Source: Chara braunii (lineage: Eukaryota; Streptophyta; Charophyceae; Charales; Characeae). Taken from it: DNA of 25,877 nucleotides. Both the position numbers and the translations under genes were made by a program. Positions 11,216 through 19,743 of the stretch are shown one piece after another. The stretch spans positions 3,594,933-3,620,809 of the forward strand of contig BFEA01000026.1 of assembly GCA_003427395.1 (NCBI GenBank). The letters run 5' to 3'. The stretch's first letter is position 1; every line of letters begins with the position of its first letter. Under the pieces are notes generated by a model. It was not told where the DNA came from and did not search any database. It saw only the letters and a program-made list of their open reading frames with translations.

Positions 11216-12530
11216 TCAACTTGCCAAATATGCACTTACCTCATCTCGAGCCACATAGTTCTTCAACCTAGAGACGAGTACCCAATCCTTCCGTGTCGTC
11301 CCATCTAATTCCTCAATGGGATATGCCCCATGCTCGCCACATCTCGTGATTTTGTATGGCTTCAGCCATTGTTTGTCCAACTTTCTCGACCATTGTTTCT
11401 CTAGGGATGAGTCGTACAAAAGTCCTCGGGCGATAATGTAGTCTCGAGGTCATGCCCTCTCCTAGCAAAAACATTGGTTTTCAAAAAAAAAAAAAAAAAA
11501 GTATCGAGGTTCTGTCGTCTCCAAGGCTTCATAAAACTTTCAATTGGGAACGCTGCGTGTCTGCCATACCATAGCGTAACCGGCACGTAGTTGGTGGTCC
11601 TCCTGAAAATAATGTTTTTAACGAAAAAAATAACTCTCAAATACTTCGGTCATTAATTAGGTTTGCCATCTGTTCATTTTGTGAGAAGGTTCGTAATGGT
11701 ACTATGTCCTCTTTCTACAAGTGCATTGGCCTGAGGATATGCCACAGTCGTATATTATGCGATCACACCATACTCCCTTAAGAATGCTTCCACTTCTGCA
11801 CAAGTGAATTCAGACCTCCTATCCTATGAATCTAATGACGAAAGAATAACGAAGGTAATATTTTTCAATGCAACGAGCTAACACTTCATCAGTTTTTGTA
11901 CGAATGGTCTTGGGATCTACAAACCCTGAAAGGTTGTCTCGCGCGTCGAGGACATAATTATACCCTCTAATTCCTTGAGGCGTTGCCAATATGTCAAAAT
12001 CAATGACAACTCCAACTTCACGTATGTATCTTTGGTGAAGTGGTTCCCTTCATCTAAGGGATGACCGCTCTTAGCATGGCACACAAGATTCACTATATTT
12101 GTCAATCATCTGCCTCATACCATCCCAATAATATAAATTATGTACCTTTAGGAGTGTCGCATCAATGCTTCTATGCCCACTTGCTTTCCCATCATGTAGG
12201 GCGGCTAGGAGGTCAATCTGTCGAGTGTTGCTGAGACCACCCTCCTAGGGTTCCTTCCCTTACTTCTCATGAACAGATAACCATCTCGCACCAAAAATTG
12301 TGCCGCATTTTGAGGGTTTTTTCACTTGCATCTCTTTCCCTTATTTTGCATAAAAAGCAACTCAACTTCAAGATACACTTCATCATATTCTTTTACGCGA
12401 AATGCCTCTTTTATTTCTCCTTCCTCAAACTCATAATTTCTCCCTCATGAACCACATTTTCTTCTCCGCTTCGTCCTTCAACCTCTATCCTGGAAGCCTG
12501 TTTTTGAAACAGAGAATTTGCTAGAAGGTA
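11216..12530 (-). pseudogene. Second, older retroelement integrase remnant
   Basis: Read on the minus strand in several frames, the order is: FLVRDGYLFMRSKGRN; then DLLAALHDGKASGHRSID and KVHNLYYWDGM with a following ESCVPC, an HHCC zinc-binding unit (about 12200-12070); then an integrase core with DFDILATPQG, a damaged second-Asp region near 11830 (SEFTCAEVEAFL) and NALVERGHST carrying the Glu (about 11720); then LWYGRHAAFPIESF. It ends with DSSLEKQWSRKLDKQWLKPY, typical of the region after the core. Multiple frameshifts, stops and an 18-base A run at 11483-11500 break it. It differs from the integrase at 592-2145, so it comes from another family. No RT is seen upstream; sequence beyond 12530 is unrelated. 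Confidence 0.82.
11483..11500. repeat. A18 homopolymer inside the integrase remnant
   Basis: Eighteen A's on the plus strand produce a run of Phe codons in the minus-strand frame, immediately after RRQNLDT. This is probably slippage growth of a short run, or an A-rich insertion, after the integrase died. Confidence 0.8.
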
Positions 12531-12574
12531 CACCGCACTTACTTTCATCTCCCTATCCTATCATAGGGGTCCGC

Positions 12575-12725
12575 GAGGTACAGTTGACGCACTCACCCGG
12601 AAGCGGCAATGCTCTGCGAAAAGCCTACATGACACGACCGAGAGGGTCCCCCCTACGGGATCGATGCGCTCGACAACGTATTGACTCCTTCCTCAGAGGG
12701 AGCCCTGCTAGTTGTGTCATGTAGG
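12575..12725 (+). repeat. Dispersed repeat, copy B, with internal inverted repeat
   Basis: 12575-12685 is the plus-strand counterpart of 10790-10700. Within it, 12624-12638 and 12711-12725 are inverted copies (CCTACATGACAC...), with one mismatch in 15, that enclose about 72 bases. The arms partly coincide with the bases absent from copy A, so part of this may be a small inserted foldback. Confidence 0.6.
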
Positions 12726-14630
12726 AGAACGAGAATGTGGAGTGCGCTTAAACAGTTCGCCACTTTGACCAAGTGCGCCGACGTACATCCTACCTAGCTC
12801 TACGACATGATAGGAACAATGGGGCAAGTTTCCCCTACCCAAGGGGCTATCACCATCCTTGGGGGCGTATCCCCACTGAGCTACTGATGCACATACAATG
12901 GCTTTTATCGACTCTGGCGGAGGTACATCAACCAAGGGTGTTTGCTCATTCGCCGATGTAGCATATGCAGCAGACAACACCTTCACAAACCTTCTTGTAA
13001 CAAAGGTCTGGGGTGCTGATCTCCTATGCCTAAGAGGCGAACAGTCAACTAGGGCATCTAACTCCTTTCACTCCTAGCCCTTTCTTTATCTCCTCGTGTT
13101 GGACAGATGTGTACTCCGAACGTCGACAGAGTACCAAAATGATATTGGCATAATGAAACCCTAACCACACGTTTAACACCACCTCCTGTGGGTAGTGAAC
13201 AACAAAATCCATGAGGCCTGATGAGAGTTTCCCTACCCACAGGACACTCCCCCTGCCCTACTCCACTATCAAGAAATGACGCCCAGTGGTGCAGTCAGTT
13301 AATGCGTGAAAACTTGGAAGAGATCGCCTTCGCTGTGGGCCGACCACGGTCCATAACACCGGAGCCGACATGTCGAAGCAACACATCCTTTCGCATGCCG
13401 GGGCTAAGCCAAGTCTACAGAACATCATGCACACAAGTTTTCAGAGATTTCCCTATCCTTCTCACTCATCATCACTCCTAAGACATCAACCTCAATGAGC
13501 CCTCCAATCTGACCAGGAAGCCTAAAATAATCCCATAAAAAAACGACGCACTTAGCTGTCGACGCTAGCCCCTTAGTACTTTCAGGGCACCTCAACTGGA
13601 GTTAGATCGCAAAAGACCAATATACGGACAGACAAACCATCTCAATATAGTCTTTTCGCCACAGCACCATGACCACAAGGTCCACAACCAAGAGCTCTCC
13701 TTCTTACACATGCAGCAAACAACATTGCATGATTAGAAGTCCGACAAGTTTCATGTCGTTGATGATACTGTACTTGTCATCAAGCATACCTGTATGAACA
13801 TGTGTACAAACAAATCAGGCAATCAGCGCAGACAAGAATCACTCCACAGTTCCATGCATGGATGACAAATGAAGGCAGTGAGTTCACAGCCCTGTCAAAA
13901 GACAGAAGATGTTGAACAAATCCAATCCAAGCAGAAATCAATCGCAATCCCAACTTGTACAATCAGACCAAATCACCTGTTATTTGAGGGCACACAACTT
14001 CACACACTTCTCCTCCATTCACTCTTTCCCAAACTGACAGCATCTCCCTTTGCACGCAAATTATCACAATCGCATGACAATGCTTTCAGCCAGTTAAGCA
14101 GCCACCAACAAGTGGAGTTGTAACGTAGGTAGAACCTACCGCAATAATGCCAGCACTTCGGTCAGATTGAGCTAGCACCACAGTGCTGCTGAAGCGGACC
14201 CTAGGCTGGAGTACAGTCTACCTTAGGCAACCTTTCCCCACCGAGACCAGGCATCGGTTCGATCCCGCCACGATCCCAAAACGGACCCTAGGCCAGCCAG
14301 AAGGCCAGCATGAGGTCTTGACGGTCCAAGCAGACCACCTCACGGCTCAAAGTCCTCCTGGGAATGTGCGAGTATTCGCTCTCCCGTTTGGCAGCCTTCT
14401 CTTAGTGCACCGCACACGGTGAGTCCGCACTGTGTGAACACGAGCATAAACCATGCTTGCCCCATCATCCGGCCTTGTCACGGCACCCGACGAAGGAGGT
14501 GACCGGGCCCGGTGTTGGCTAACAAGTTATGGCTATGCTACAATAGGCCCTAGCAGTCACTACAACCACCCCTCGACATCGCCAGTCTCCATAGACTTCC
14601 CTTAGCTGTAGGTTCAGCTCATTCAACGTG
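12726..14630. other. Gene-less stretch, nothing recognised
   Basis: There are no open frames with family motifs on either strand. A phrase near 14259 (GGTTCGATCCC) resembles a tRNA B box, but no cloverleaf forms around it. A short motif CGGACCCTAGGC recurs near 14197 and 14281. Nothing else can be supported. Confidence 0.5.
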
Positions 14631-14725
14631 CCCGCTGGCTCTCCCAGCTCACTTGCATCATGGATGCTCACCGCTCACACATATTGCCCGCTGTCTCTCC
14701 CAGCTCGCTTGCAGATTGTTGCTCA
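14631..14725 (+). repeat. Imperfect tandem duplication, 56-bp period
   Basis: 14631-14670 (CCCGCTGGCTCTCCCAGCTC...) and 14687-14725 (CCCGCTGTCTCTCCCAGCTC...) are direct copies with a few substitutions and small indels. They lie at the left edge of the hairpin-rich island. Confidence 0.7.
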
Positions 14726-14792
14726 CACATGTGGTTTGCAAATGAGCATCCAGGTGCATCTATACGTCGACGTGGGCTGGGTGGACTTCCCT

Positions 14793-15880
14793 TGCCAAGG
14801 CAGCAGCCTTGGCACTTGCACTTGCCTGGCTGTAAAACCTCCTTAGCTGTCCAATCGCAAGATTGGACGGCTTGCATCATGTTACCAAGGACTACTGGAA
14901 GGCTTCTAGAGCCTCTTCAAGCACCAGGCTTGGCCTGTCAGAGAGGTTGGATGAGGTTTCAATAGCCTCCAAAGACCCACACACCACACACCTGCATCTG
15001 GCATTGCGCCACGCGCAGACGCAAAAACGCATCACACCTGTTTCATGGGGCGGCTCTGAGAAAATGGGCCTGGACTCTGTGTTGATGTTCTCAACTGCCC
15101 GAACAGTTGATCGGGCGGTATCCCTCTCACTAGGGCCTGGAGGTGTCCAGGCCCTCCCATGCATCTGTCGCTCAAACAGCAGCAGATTCGGATTTCGTAG
15201 GCCTTCTAGCCCTTTCCTCTCTTCTGCTTGAGATCACCCTGTAGTACCAGCCGAATCTGGTGCCAAACAGCCAGGTTCAGCCCGTATTACACGCCGGCAG
15301 TTCTAGGTCTTGGGGTCTACTGTAGCAGCATGGAATTTCCAGAGCCACCCAACCTTTGATCGCGTGGCTTTGATCATTCCGCCCTGCTGCAGACTTTTCC
15401 AGGCCGTAAGGGCGTCTGTAAATGGTCACCTGGTAGTACGGGGCGAATCTGGCCCACAGCCCGTTTCAGCCAGTATGACTGGCTGGCCTTCCCTTTTAGA
15501 CCTTTTTCAGGCCTCATGTGCATGAGATTTTTTGGCTGCGCTATCCTGTTTTTTAACTCGACCCAAAACACACCCCTGTTTTGAGTGCTCCTTGGAGCAA
15601 CTGCCTCATGCCCAGGTGCTGTTCACGTGCCTTCTCCCCACTGTTTTCTGGGGGGATTAAGCCCCCCTTTTGCCTGCAACATGCAGTGCCCCCACCTCGC
15701 CTCCCCCCCCTGCCCCCTTCCCCCCCCCACCCCCTTTGATACAAGGTTTCCACATCTCTTTAGTACCAGCTGGCCCAATATTGGGCCTGGCCCGCTTCGC
15801 CAAAACCTCTGGCTGGCCAGCCAAGGTGGCAGTGCTTGTGTGCGGCCGTCAGAACACCAAACGGACACCCTTGTAAGGGT
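14793..15880. repeat. Island of many different short perfect hairpins
   Basis: Perfect inverted repeats with tight loops occur at 14793-14814 (9 bp, loop 4), 14849-14868 (8 bp, loop 4), 15097-15116 (6 bp), 15132-15155 (10 bp, loop 4), 15467-15485 (8 bp, loop 3), 15650-15667 (6 bp), 15772-15787 (16-nt palindrome), 15810-15823 (14-nt palindrome) and 15867-15880 (14 nt). The stems differ in sequence, so they are not copies of one element. An imperfect direct repeat (about 15230-15285 and 15425-15480) also lies here. No coding or RNA family is recognised. Confidence 0.65.
15690..15736. repeat. C-rich low-complexity tract
   Basis: Runs of 5 to 9 C's separated by one to three other bases on the plus strand (G runs on the minus). 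The runs could form a G-quadruplex on the minus strand. The open frame across it is proline-rich by composition and is not taken as a gene. Confidence 0.75.
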
Positions 15881-16072
15881 CTTCTTTCCAACACCGCTGT
15901 TGTTTCCTGTCTCCTTACCAAGTAGCAGGTTCTATTCCCTATTTCTTCTTTTAGCCCTTCTTGTTGGAGAGGTTGCATGTTCAGTCCCCGTTCCGCATCT
16001 CTTGCCTGATTTGCCCCTTTTTGTTTCCTCTGGTTTTGCTGATTCTGTATTTTTCCTTCCTCTTTCCTGTTA

Positions 16073-16107
16073 GTGTGTGTGTTTGTGTCTGTGTGTGTGT
16101 GTGTGTT
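16073..16107. repeat. GT microsatellite
   Basis: Interrupted (GT)n on the plus strand. About 50 bp further right, 16157-16165 and 16207-16215 form a 9-bp perfect inverted repeat. Confidence 0.9.
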
Positions 16108-16272
16108 CCCGTGAGAAGGATGACCTGCTTATTATTTTGAAGCGGTATAATGCCGGTATTCAAGGTTATTCTGAGGTCCATATACAGCCATCTATAATGA
16201 CCGTGTCTTGAATACAGGGGAAGATGATAGCAGTGGTGCTGTAGACTAATCTGAGTTGCATATGGTGCGAGG

Positions 16273-16293
16273 AATGCTGTTCGATGGATTAAA

Positions 16294-16346
<53 letters not shown>

Positions 16347-16355
16347 CTGTTCGAT
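16273..16355. repeat. ATT microsatellite flanked by a 13-bp direct repeat
   Basis: About 17 ATT units (16293-16343) lie between two copies of AATGCTGTTCGAT (16273-16285 and 16343-16355). Each copy is followed shortly by GGATT. The flank copies suggest that the tract grew inside, or was introduced with, a local duplication. The tract may be the 3' tail of an old retroposon, but no body is recognised. Confidence 0.8.
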
Positions 16356-16653
16356 CAACTTCGATGGATTTATGTGTGATGAACTGGAATTTTGACTTCT
16401 CTTTGCTAACTAAGGGCCTTGAGGCTCTGGCTCCTTTCCATTTTGGGGAGTATCAATATGGTTCCTTTTTCACCCCCCCAGCAAGTCATAAAGAGATACA
16501 TTAGCCCACTCTGATGCTTCCCTCGGTTATAGCCAAGGGATCCACTCCTTGCAAATAGTGAGCCCACAAATAATTTGGAGCAATTATGATGGCAGACAAG
16601 ATAATCTTTTTCTTTCCTTTGTAGAGAAAAGATGGTTTACACCACCACGAAGC

Positions 16654-17606
16654 AACAACCATTTAGTTGAAAATTTAAAATTGTTCAAATTGACATTTTT
16701 AAATGATTTTTTGAATTTTCACGAAATTGGGTGTGCCAAAAGAAAACAGTATTTTTTTAATTGGGGTAACTTCAGTAGAGTCACAAAATGTTCTCTCGTG
16801 TCTCTCGTGACCACGGTTCTGGCTGCGACAGGGTTCCCCATAGTACTATTATTAGGAGTACTGGTAGCAGTGGTAGGTAGGTAGTGTGAGGTGAAATTGT
16901 GAGAACACTGAGAAGAATGTAGCTTACTTTAGAAAATAAAAAAGGAAAAAAAGGAGGAGTTATAATTGCACTATGGGGCAAGATACAGTTTGCAATTGCA
17001 CTTCGGGCACCCTACCAAGCCAGAAAGCTGGTTTGTATACCTTGCCCAAACTGCAATTCGAAACTGTATCTTGGCCCATAGTGCAATTATAACTCATTTT
17101 TGTGACTCCCCTGTAGTTTCCCCTTTTGGAATGTTTTTAGCATTTTTGTGTCCCCACGACGTTGCACCATTGATGGTACGGCGTCCTTTGGACGCCAGCC
17201 AGACCATCTGATGTGCGTCGATGTAAAGTACCCTCAGAATACATCCGAGGGTCCAAAAAAATTGAAAAAAAATTGAAAAAAATTGAAAAAAAATTGAAAA
17301 AAAATTGAGGTAATGTTGGACCATTGATGGTGTGGTGTCCTGGGGACTCCATCTGATGAACCTTGATTTTTTTTCTTCTTCTTTTTTTCTTCTTCTTTGG
17401 ACCCTCGGATATATTCTGTCGGTACTTTATGTCAAGGTACATCAGATGGTCCAGCGTCCTCAGGACGCCGTACAATCAGTGGTCCGACGTTGTGGGGACA
17501 CAAAGTGCTTAAATATACTGTTGTGTTTGGATGCCAAATTTTGTGAAAATTGAAAAACATCATATAAAATCATTCAAAAATGTCAATTTTAACTAAATGG
17601 CTGTTA
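16654..17606. mobile_element. Foldback element with long inverted arms, interrupted in both arms
   Basis: The arm starting AACAACCATTTAGTT (16654) is matched in reverse complement by the sequence ending at 17606. Pairing continues through 16760 against 17600-17512, then 16762-16790 against about 17129-17097, then 16957-17005 against 17095-17048, with a central CCAGAAAGCTGG hairpin tip. Two unpaired blocks interrupt the arms: 16791-16956 on the left (A-rich at its right end) and 17140-17508 on the right, which is a separate MITE. With both removed, one continuous hairpin of about 400 bp remains. No transposase is present. The class is unknown and flanking duplications are not clear. Confidence 0.7.
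17140..17508. mobile_element. MITE with about 110-bp terminal inverted repeats, TTA flanks
   Basis: 17140-17255 and 17398-17508 are inverted copies (GCA...TGTGTCCCCACRACGT; TACGGCGTCCT; GACCATCTGATGT; AAAGTACC; ATCCGAGGGTCC). The centre has A-rich and T/C-rich low-complexity stretches and a partial third copy of the arm (about 17313-17365). TTA occurs directly outside both ends (17137-17139 and 17509-17511). Three-base TTA/TAA duplications are known for PIF/Harbinger-type MITEs, so that class is inferred. It sits inside the right arm of the foldback at 16654-17606 and is therefore the younger insertion. Confidence 0.72.
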
Positions 17607-17608
17607 AC

Positions 17609-17743
17609 CTACCTTCCAAGGCTCGGGAGCCTGCAACTGCACCTTTTCAAAGTGGCCTGCCACTTTCGCGACCGGCCCAGGCCCGAATAGAAACGCTCTT
17701 GCAGCGTAAACCGGCAAGAGCAGTACTCTGCTTCGGGTGAACT
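17609..17743 (+). repeat. 130-bp dispersed repeat, copy 1
   Basis: The sequence starts CTACCTTCCAAGGCTCG and ends CTTCGGGTGAACT. It matches the reverse complement of 20571-20700 at roughly 80%, with identical blocks at both ends (including GCAAGAGCAGTACTCTGCTTC). It begins 3 bp beyond the end of the foldback element. It could be a SINE-like or miniature element, or one terminal arm of a larger 3.1-kb unit. Confidence 0.8.
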
Positions 17744-18396
17744 GGCTACCCTCTTCAGAAGAGGTGAGCCAAAATGGGAAAGAAAGGGCCGAAGAAAAAC
17801 GAAGAGAAACAGAGAAGAAATCCAAGCTTTCTTCAGTAGATTTGCAGTCTCTTCACAGCCTCTGGCTGTTTGAAGTGCATAGCTATCATTCCTAGCCGAA
17901 GCCGGGTAATGGCCCCAGTATCTCAAATTGTTCTGCATATGTTTCTTAATATGTTCTTGAATGGAACTCTGTGCCCGATTCCCAGCACGTGCTGCTCCCC
18001 ACGAATAAACTGGAGCATTGTCCTCCCCCCCAAACCCCCCCCCCCCACAAAAAAAAAAAAAAAAAAACATCCCAAGAAGGGAACTTGGCGAATGGTATGC
18101 ACATGTAACTGTTAGTAAACAGATTATCACTTCAAATCTTGGTGGAGTCAAATGGATACAGTATTAATGAGCTACTCCCTTTCTTTTCAAAAACAAGAGC
18201 AAAAGAACCCAATCCTTATTAGAAGAGACTTCAAAAATGAGCATGGCTATCACAGCTGCATGCTCCCCCTGAAAGATTGCAACAAGTTGGCAGCAGAACT
18301 ATATGTCTATAGTCTTCCTGCGAACAAAACGCACATATGTACTATTCAACTTTCCCTGGAAAAGTCTATTTCTCAAAGCCGCCCCTTGAAATCCTA
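17744..18396. other. Gene-less stretch with a poly-C/poly-A tract
   Basis: There is no recognised gene. A C-rich run (18024-18046) passes directly into an A-rich run (18047-18067). Near 18336 the phrase ACGCACATATGTACTATTC is a relative of the hairpin at 18451-18478. Confidence 0.6.
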
Positions 18397-18509
18397 ATAG
18401 TATGAAGTACTATGCACGTTGAAATACTACGCACGCAGATATGTTCTATGCGAATAGTACGCATATATGTACTATTCGAACAGACAGGTGTTCTATTCAA
18501 ATAGAACAC
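18397..18509. repeat. Cluster of AT-rich perfect hairpins
   Basis: Three perfect stems lie within 113 bp: 18397-18402 with 18408-18413 (6 bp), 18451-18460 with 18469-18478 (10 bp, loop 8) and 18488-18497 with 18500-18509 (10 bp, loop 2). All use a related core, (T)TCTATTCR or TAGTACGCAT, and variants recur at 18336 and near 19598. They look like diverged units of one small palindromic repeat. Confidence 0.65.
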
Positions 18510-18601
18510 GCGTATGCTCCCTTTGCACATGTATACTCGGCACAGTAGATTCTCTCTTTCTCTCTCTGACGAGCGCACAAGTCAGAGAGAGGTTCTTGGC
18601 A

Positions 18602-18665
18602 GCTTCTTCACAAACGCTTCTTGACGGCTTCTTCACAGCTTCTTCACGGCTTCTTCACGGCTTCG
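18602..18665 (+). repeat. 11-bp minisatellite
   Basis: About five tandem units of GCTTCTTCACG with single-base variants; related single units recur near 18829 and 18860. The tract is not in a recognised coding frame. Confidence 0.8.
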
Positions 18666-19075
18666 CTAAGTTAACTTCGTTGCGTTTCCCGATAGGAAAT
18701 CCATGGATCAAAGAGAGCTCCTCCCCATGGCGTTTTGCCTTTCATTCTGTACTTTCTTTCTCAATGCCAATGCATCCTCCCAATGCATTATTTTGGATAT
18801 AGCAGGGCCCTTCGCTACTTCTCCTTCACGGCTTCTTGACTCAGTTCTTGGCGGCTTCTTCACAAATGCTGAGCGCTGGAATCTTCACGTGACATGGCGG
18901 TTCTTGGCTGCTGGCGATGGCGGATCTTGGTGGCAGAGGTGCATCGAGCGTGCTCAGGGCTACACAGTTCGAATGTAACATACAGCCGGTGTTGGGGCCG
19001 ACTGTTCAAATACTGGGCCCGGTGGCAACGAGGCCACATTTGTTAAACAGTGGCCCCATTTCTTGTCGGCCGCTG
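18666..19075. other. Gene-less stretch, one doubtful small ORF
   Basis: A plus-strand frame at 18703-18978 (91 codons) opens with a short charged start and then a hydrophobic, Cys-containing stretch (MAFCLSFCTFFLNANA) that could resemble a signal peptide. Its remainder crosses minisatellite-like sequence and no family is recognised, so it is not called as a gene. Confidence 0.4.
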
Positions 19076-19101
19076 TTTTTTTTGTTTTTTGTTTTTTTTT
19101 T
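19076..19101 (-). other. A-rich tail of the U6 retropseudogene
   Basis: Read on the minus strand, 26 bases are nearly all A, with two single C interruptions. The tail starts about four bases after the U6 3' end. It fits target-primed reverse transcription by a LINE-type machinery. Confidence 0.7.
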
Positions 19102-19105
19102 CACA

Positions 19106-19213
19106 TTTGGACCATTTCTTGATTAAATTTTATAATTTTATGTGTCATCCTTGCACAGGGGCCATTCTAATAATCTCTGTATCATTCCAATTTTTATGGA
19201 TATCCCGAAGGAC
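19106..19213 (-). pseudogene. U6 spliceosomal snRNA retropseudogene
   Basis: On the minus strand the sequence aligns along its length with U6 snRNA. The conserved parts are GTCCTTCGG at the 5' stem-loop, AAAATTGGAA, the ACAGAGA box (intact), ATGGCCCCTG, CAAGGATGACAC and GAAATGGTCCAAA at the 3' end. Changes include the catalytic AGC triad, which reads AGA here, and an AT-rich insertion of about 12 nt between GACAC and the 3' segment. No TATA or upstream element is seen in the 5' flank. The 3' end runs within a few bases into an A-rich tail (19076-19101 as T's on the plus strand), which a Pol III U6 gene would not have. That points to retroposition of a U6 transcript. Confidence 0.88.
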
Positions 19214-19288
19214 AAGCCCTGTGTTTCCACAGCATAACGCGCGTCTGGATGCAGGGTACTATTTTTTTTCGGGGCCCCATTTTCAAAA

Positions 19289-19541
19289 GTTTGTACCATA
19301 CTTGCAAGCAGATGGACCGGAAGAGCGTCCGGTCCGGTCCGCTTTGCCACGTGCGGCACCCTCCGCCCGGACCAGACGGACCCAAACGGACCGGACGGGG
19401 GCGTTTTTTTTTTTGGGGGGGNGGGGTGGGGCGTAACTGGTCGTCGGGCGCACATTCGTGCGCCGCACGGGTCCGGTCCGGCGGTCTGCCGCACGTGCGG
19501 AACCGCCCAGACGGCGTCCGCTTGCAAGTATGGTTTGTACC
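19289..19541. mobile_element. Small GC-rich TIR element with 9-bp flanking repeat
   Basis: GTTTGTACC occurs at 19289-19297 and 19533-19541. Inside these lie inverted ends ATACTTGCAAGC (19298-19309) and GCTTGCAAGTAT (19520-19531). The interior is GC-rich, with repeated GGTCCG-type words, CACGTGCGG on both sides and a T/G homopolymer stretch containing an N near 19422. Nine-base target duplications are the known length for Mutator-type elements, so a MULE-derived MITE is the suggested class. One extra base at the right junction is unexplained. It lies 76 bp upstream of the U6 pseudogene's 5' end. Confidence 0.65.
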
Positions 19542-19643
19542 CTGTATCCGTAGCATAACGCATGTGCATTATATCCGAATACAACAAACCCCTTGCGTTC
19601 TATTCGTAATTAACAGACGTGCGTTTTGTTCCAGGGAAGACTG

Positions 19644-19743
19644 TAGTTGCACCACTCACCATTCGCCAAGATTTTGAACGCATTTGGACAACCGCCTGTC
19701 CGAACGCATTCAAAGCGTTGGCGGATGGCAAGTGGTGCACCTA
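19644..19743. repeat. 100-bp hairpin with 47-bp arms
   Basis: 19644-19690 and 19697-19743 are inverted copies with about 10 mismatches, separated by a 6-nt loop (ACCGCC). Key blocks are TGCACCACT, CGCCAA and GGACA. It could be a MITE or a precursor-like hairpin if transcribed. No flanking duplication was identified. Confidence 0.75.

Noticed and set aside
10420-11271. Plus-strand open frame of 283 codons
   Set aside because: No family motif, and it covers the foldback at 10580-10660, the dispersed repeat and the antisense of a gag-like scrap. It is most likely a chance open frame.
14240-14275. GGTTCGATCCC, like a tRNA or SINE B box
   Set aside because: The T-stem does not pair well, no A box lies at the right distance upstream and no acceptor stem can be formed.
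15585-16073. Plus-strand open frame of 162 codons, Pro/Leu/Phe-rich
   Set aside because: It is open because of C-rich and T-rich low-complexity sequence. It has no conserved motif and spans several palindromes.
18703-18978. Small protein with a signal-peptide-like start
   Set aside because: There is only a composition-level hint. The frame runs into minisatellite-type sequence and has no recognisable domain or promoter.
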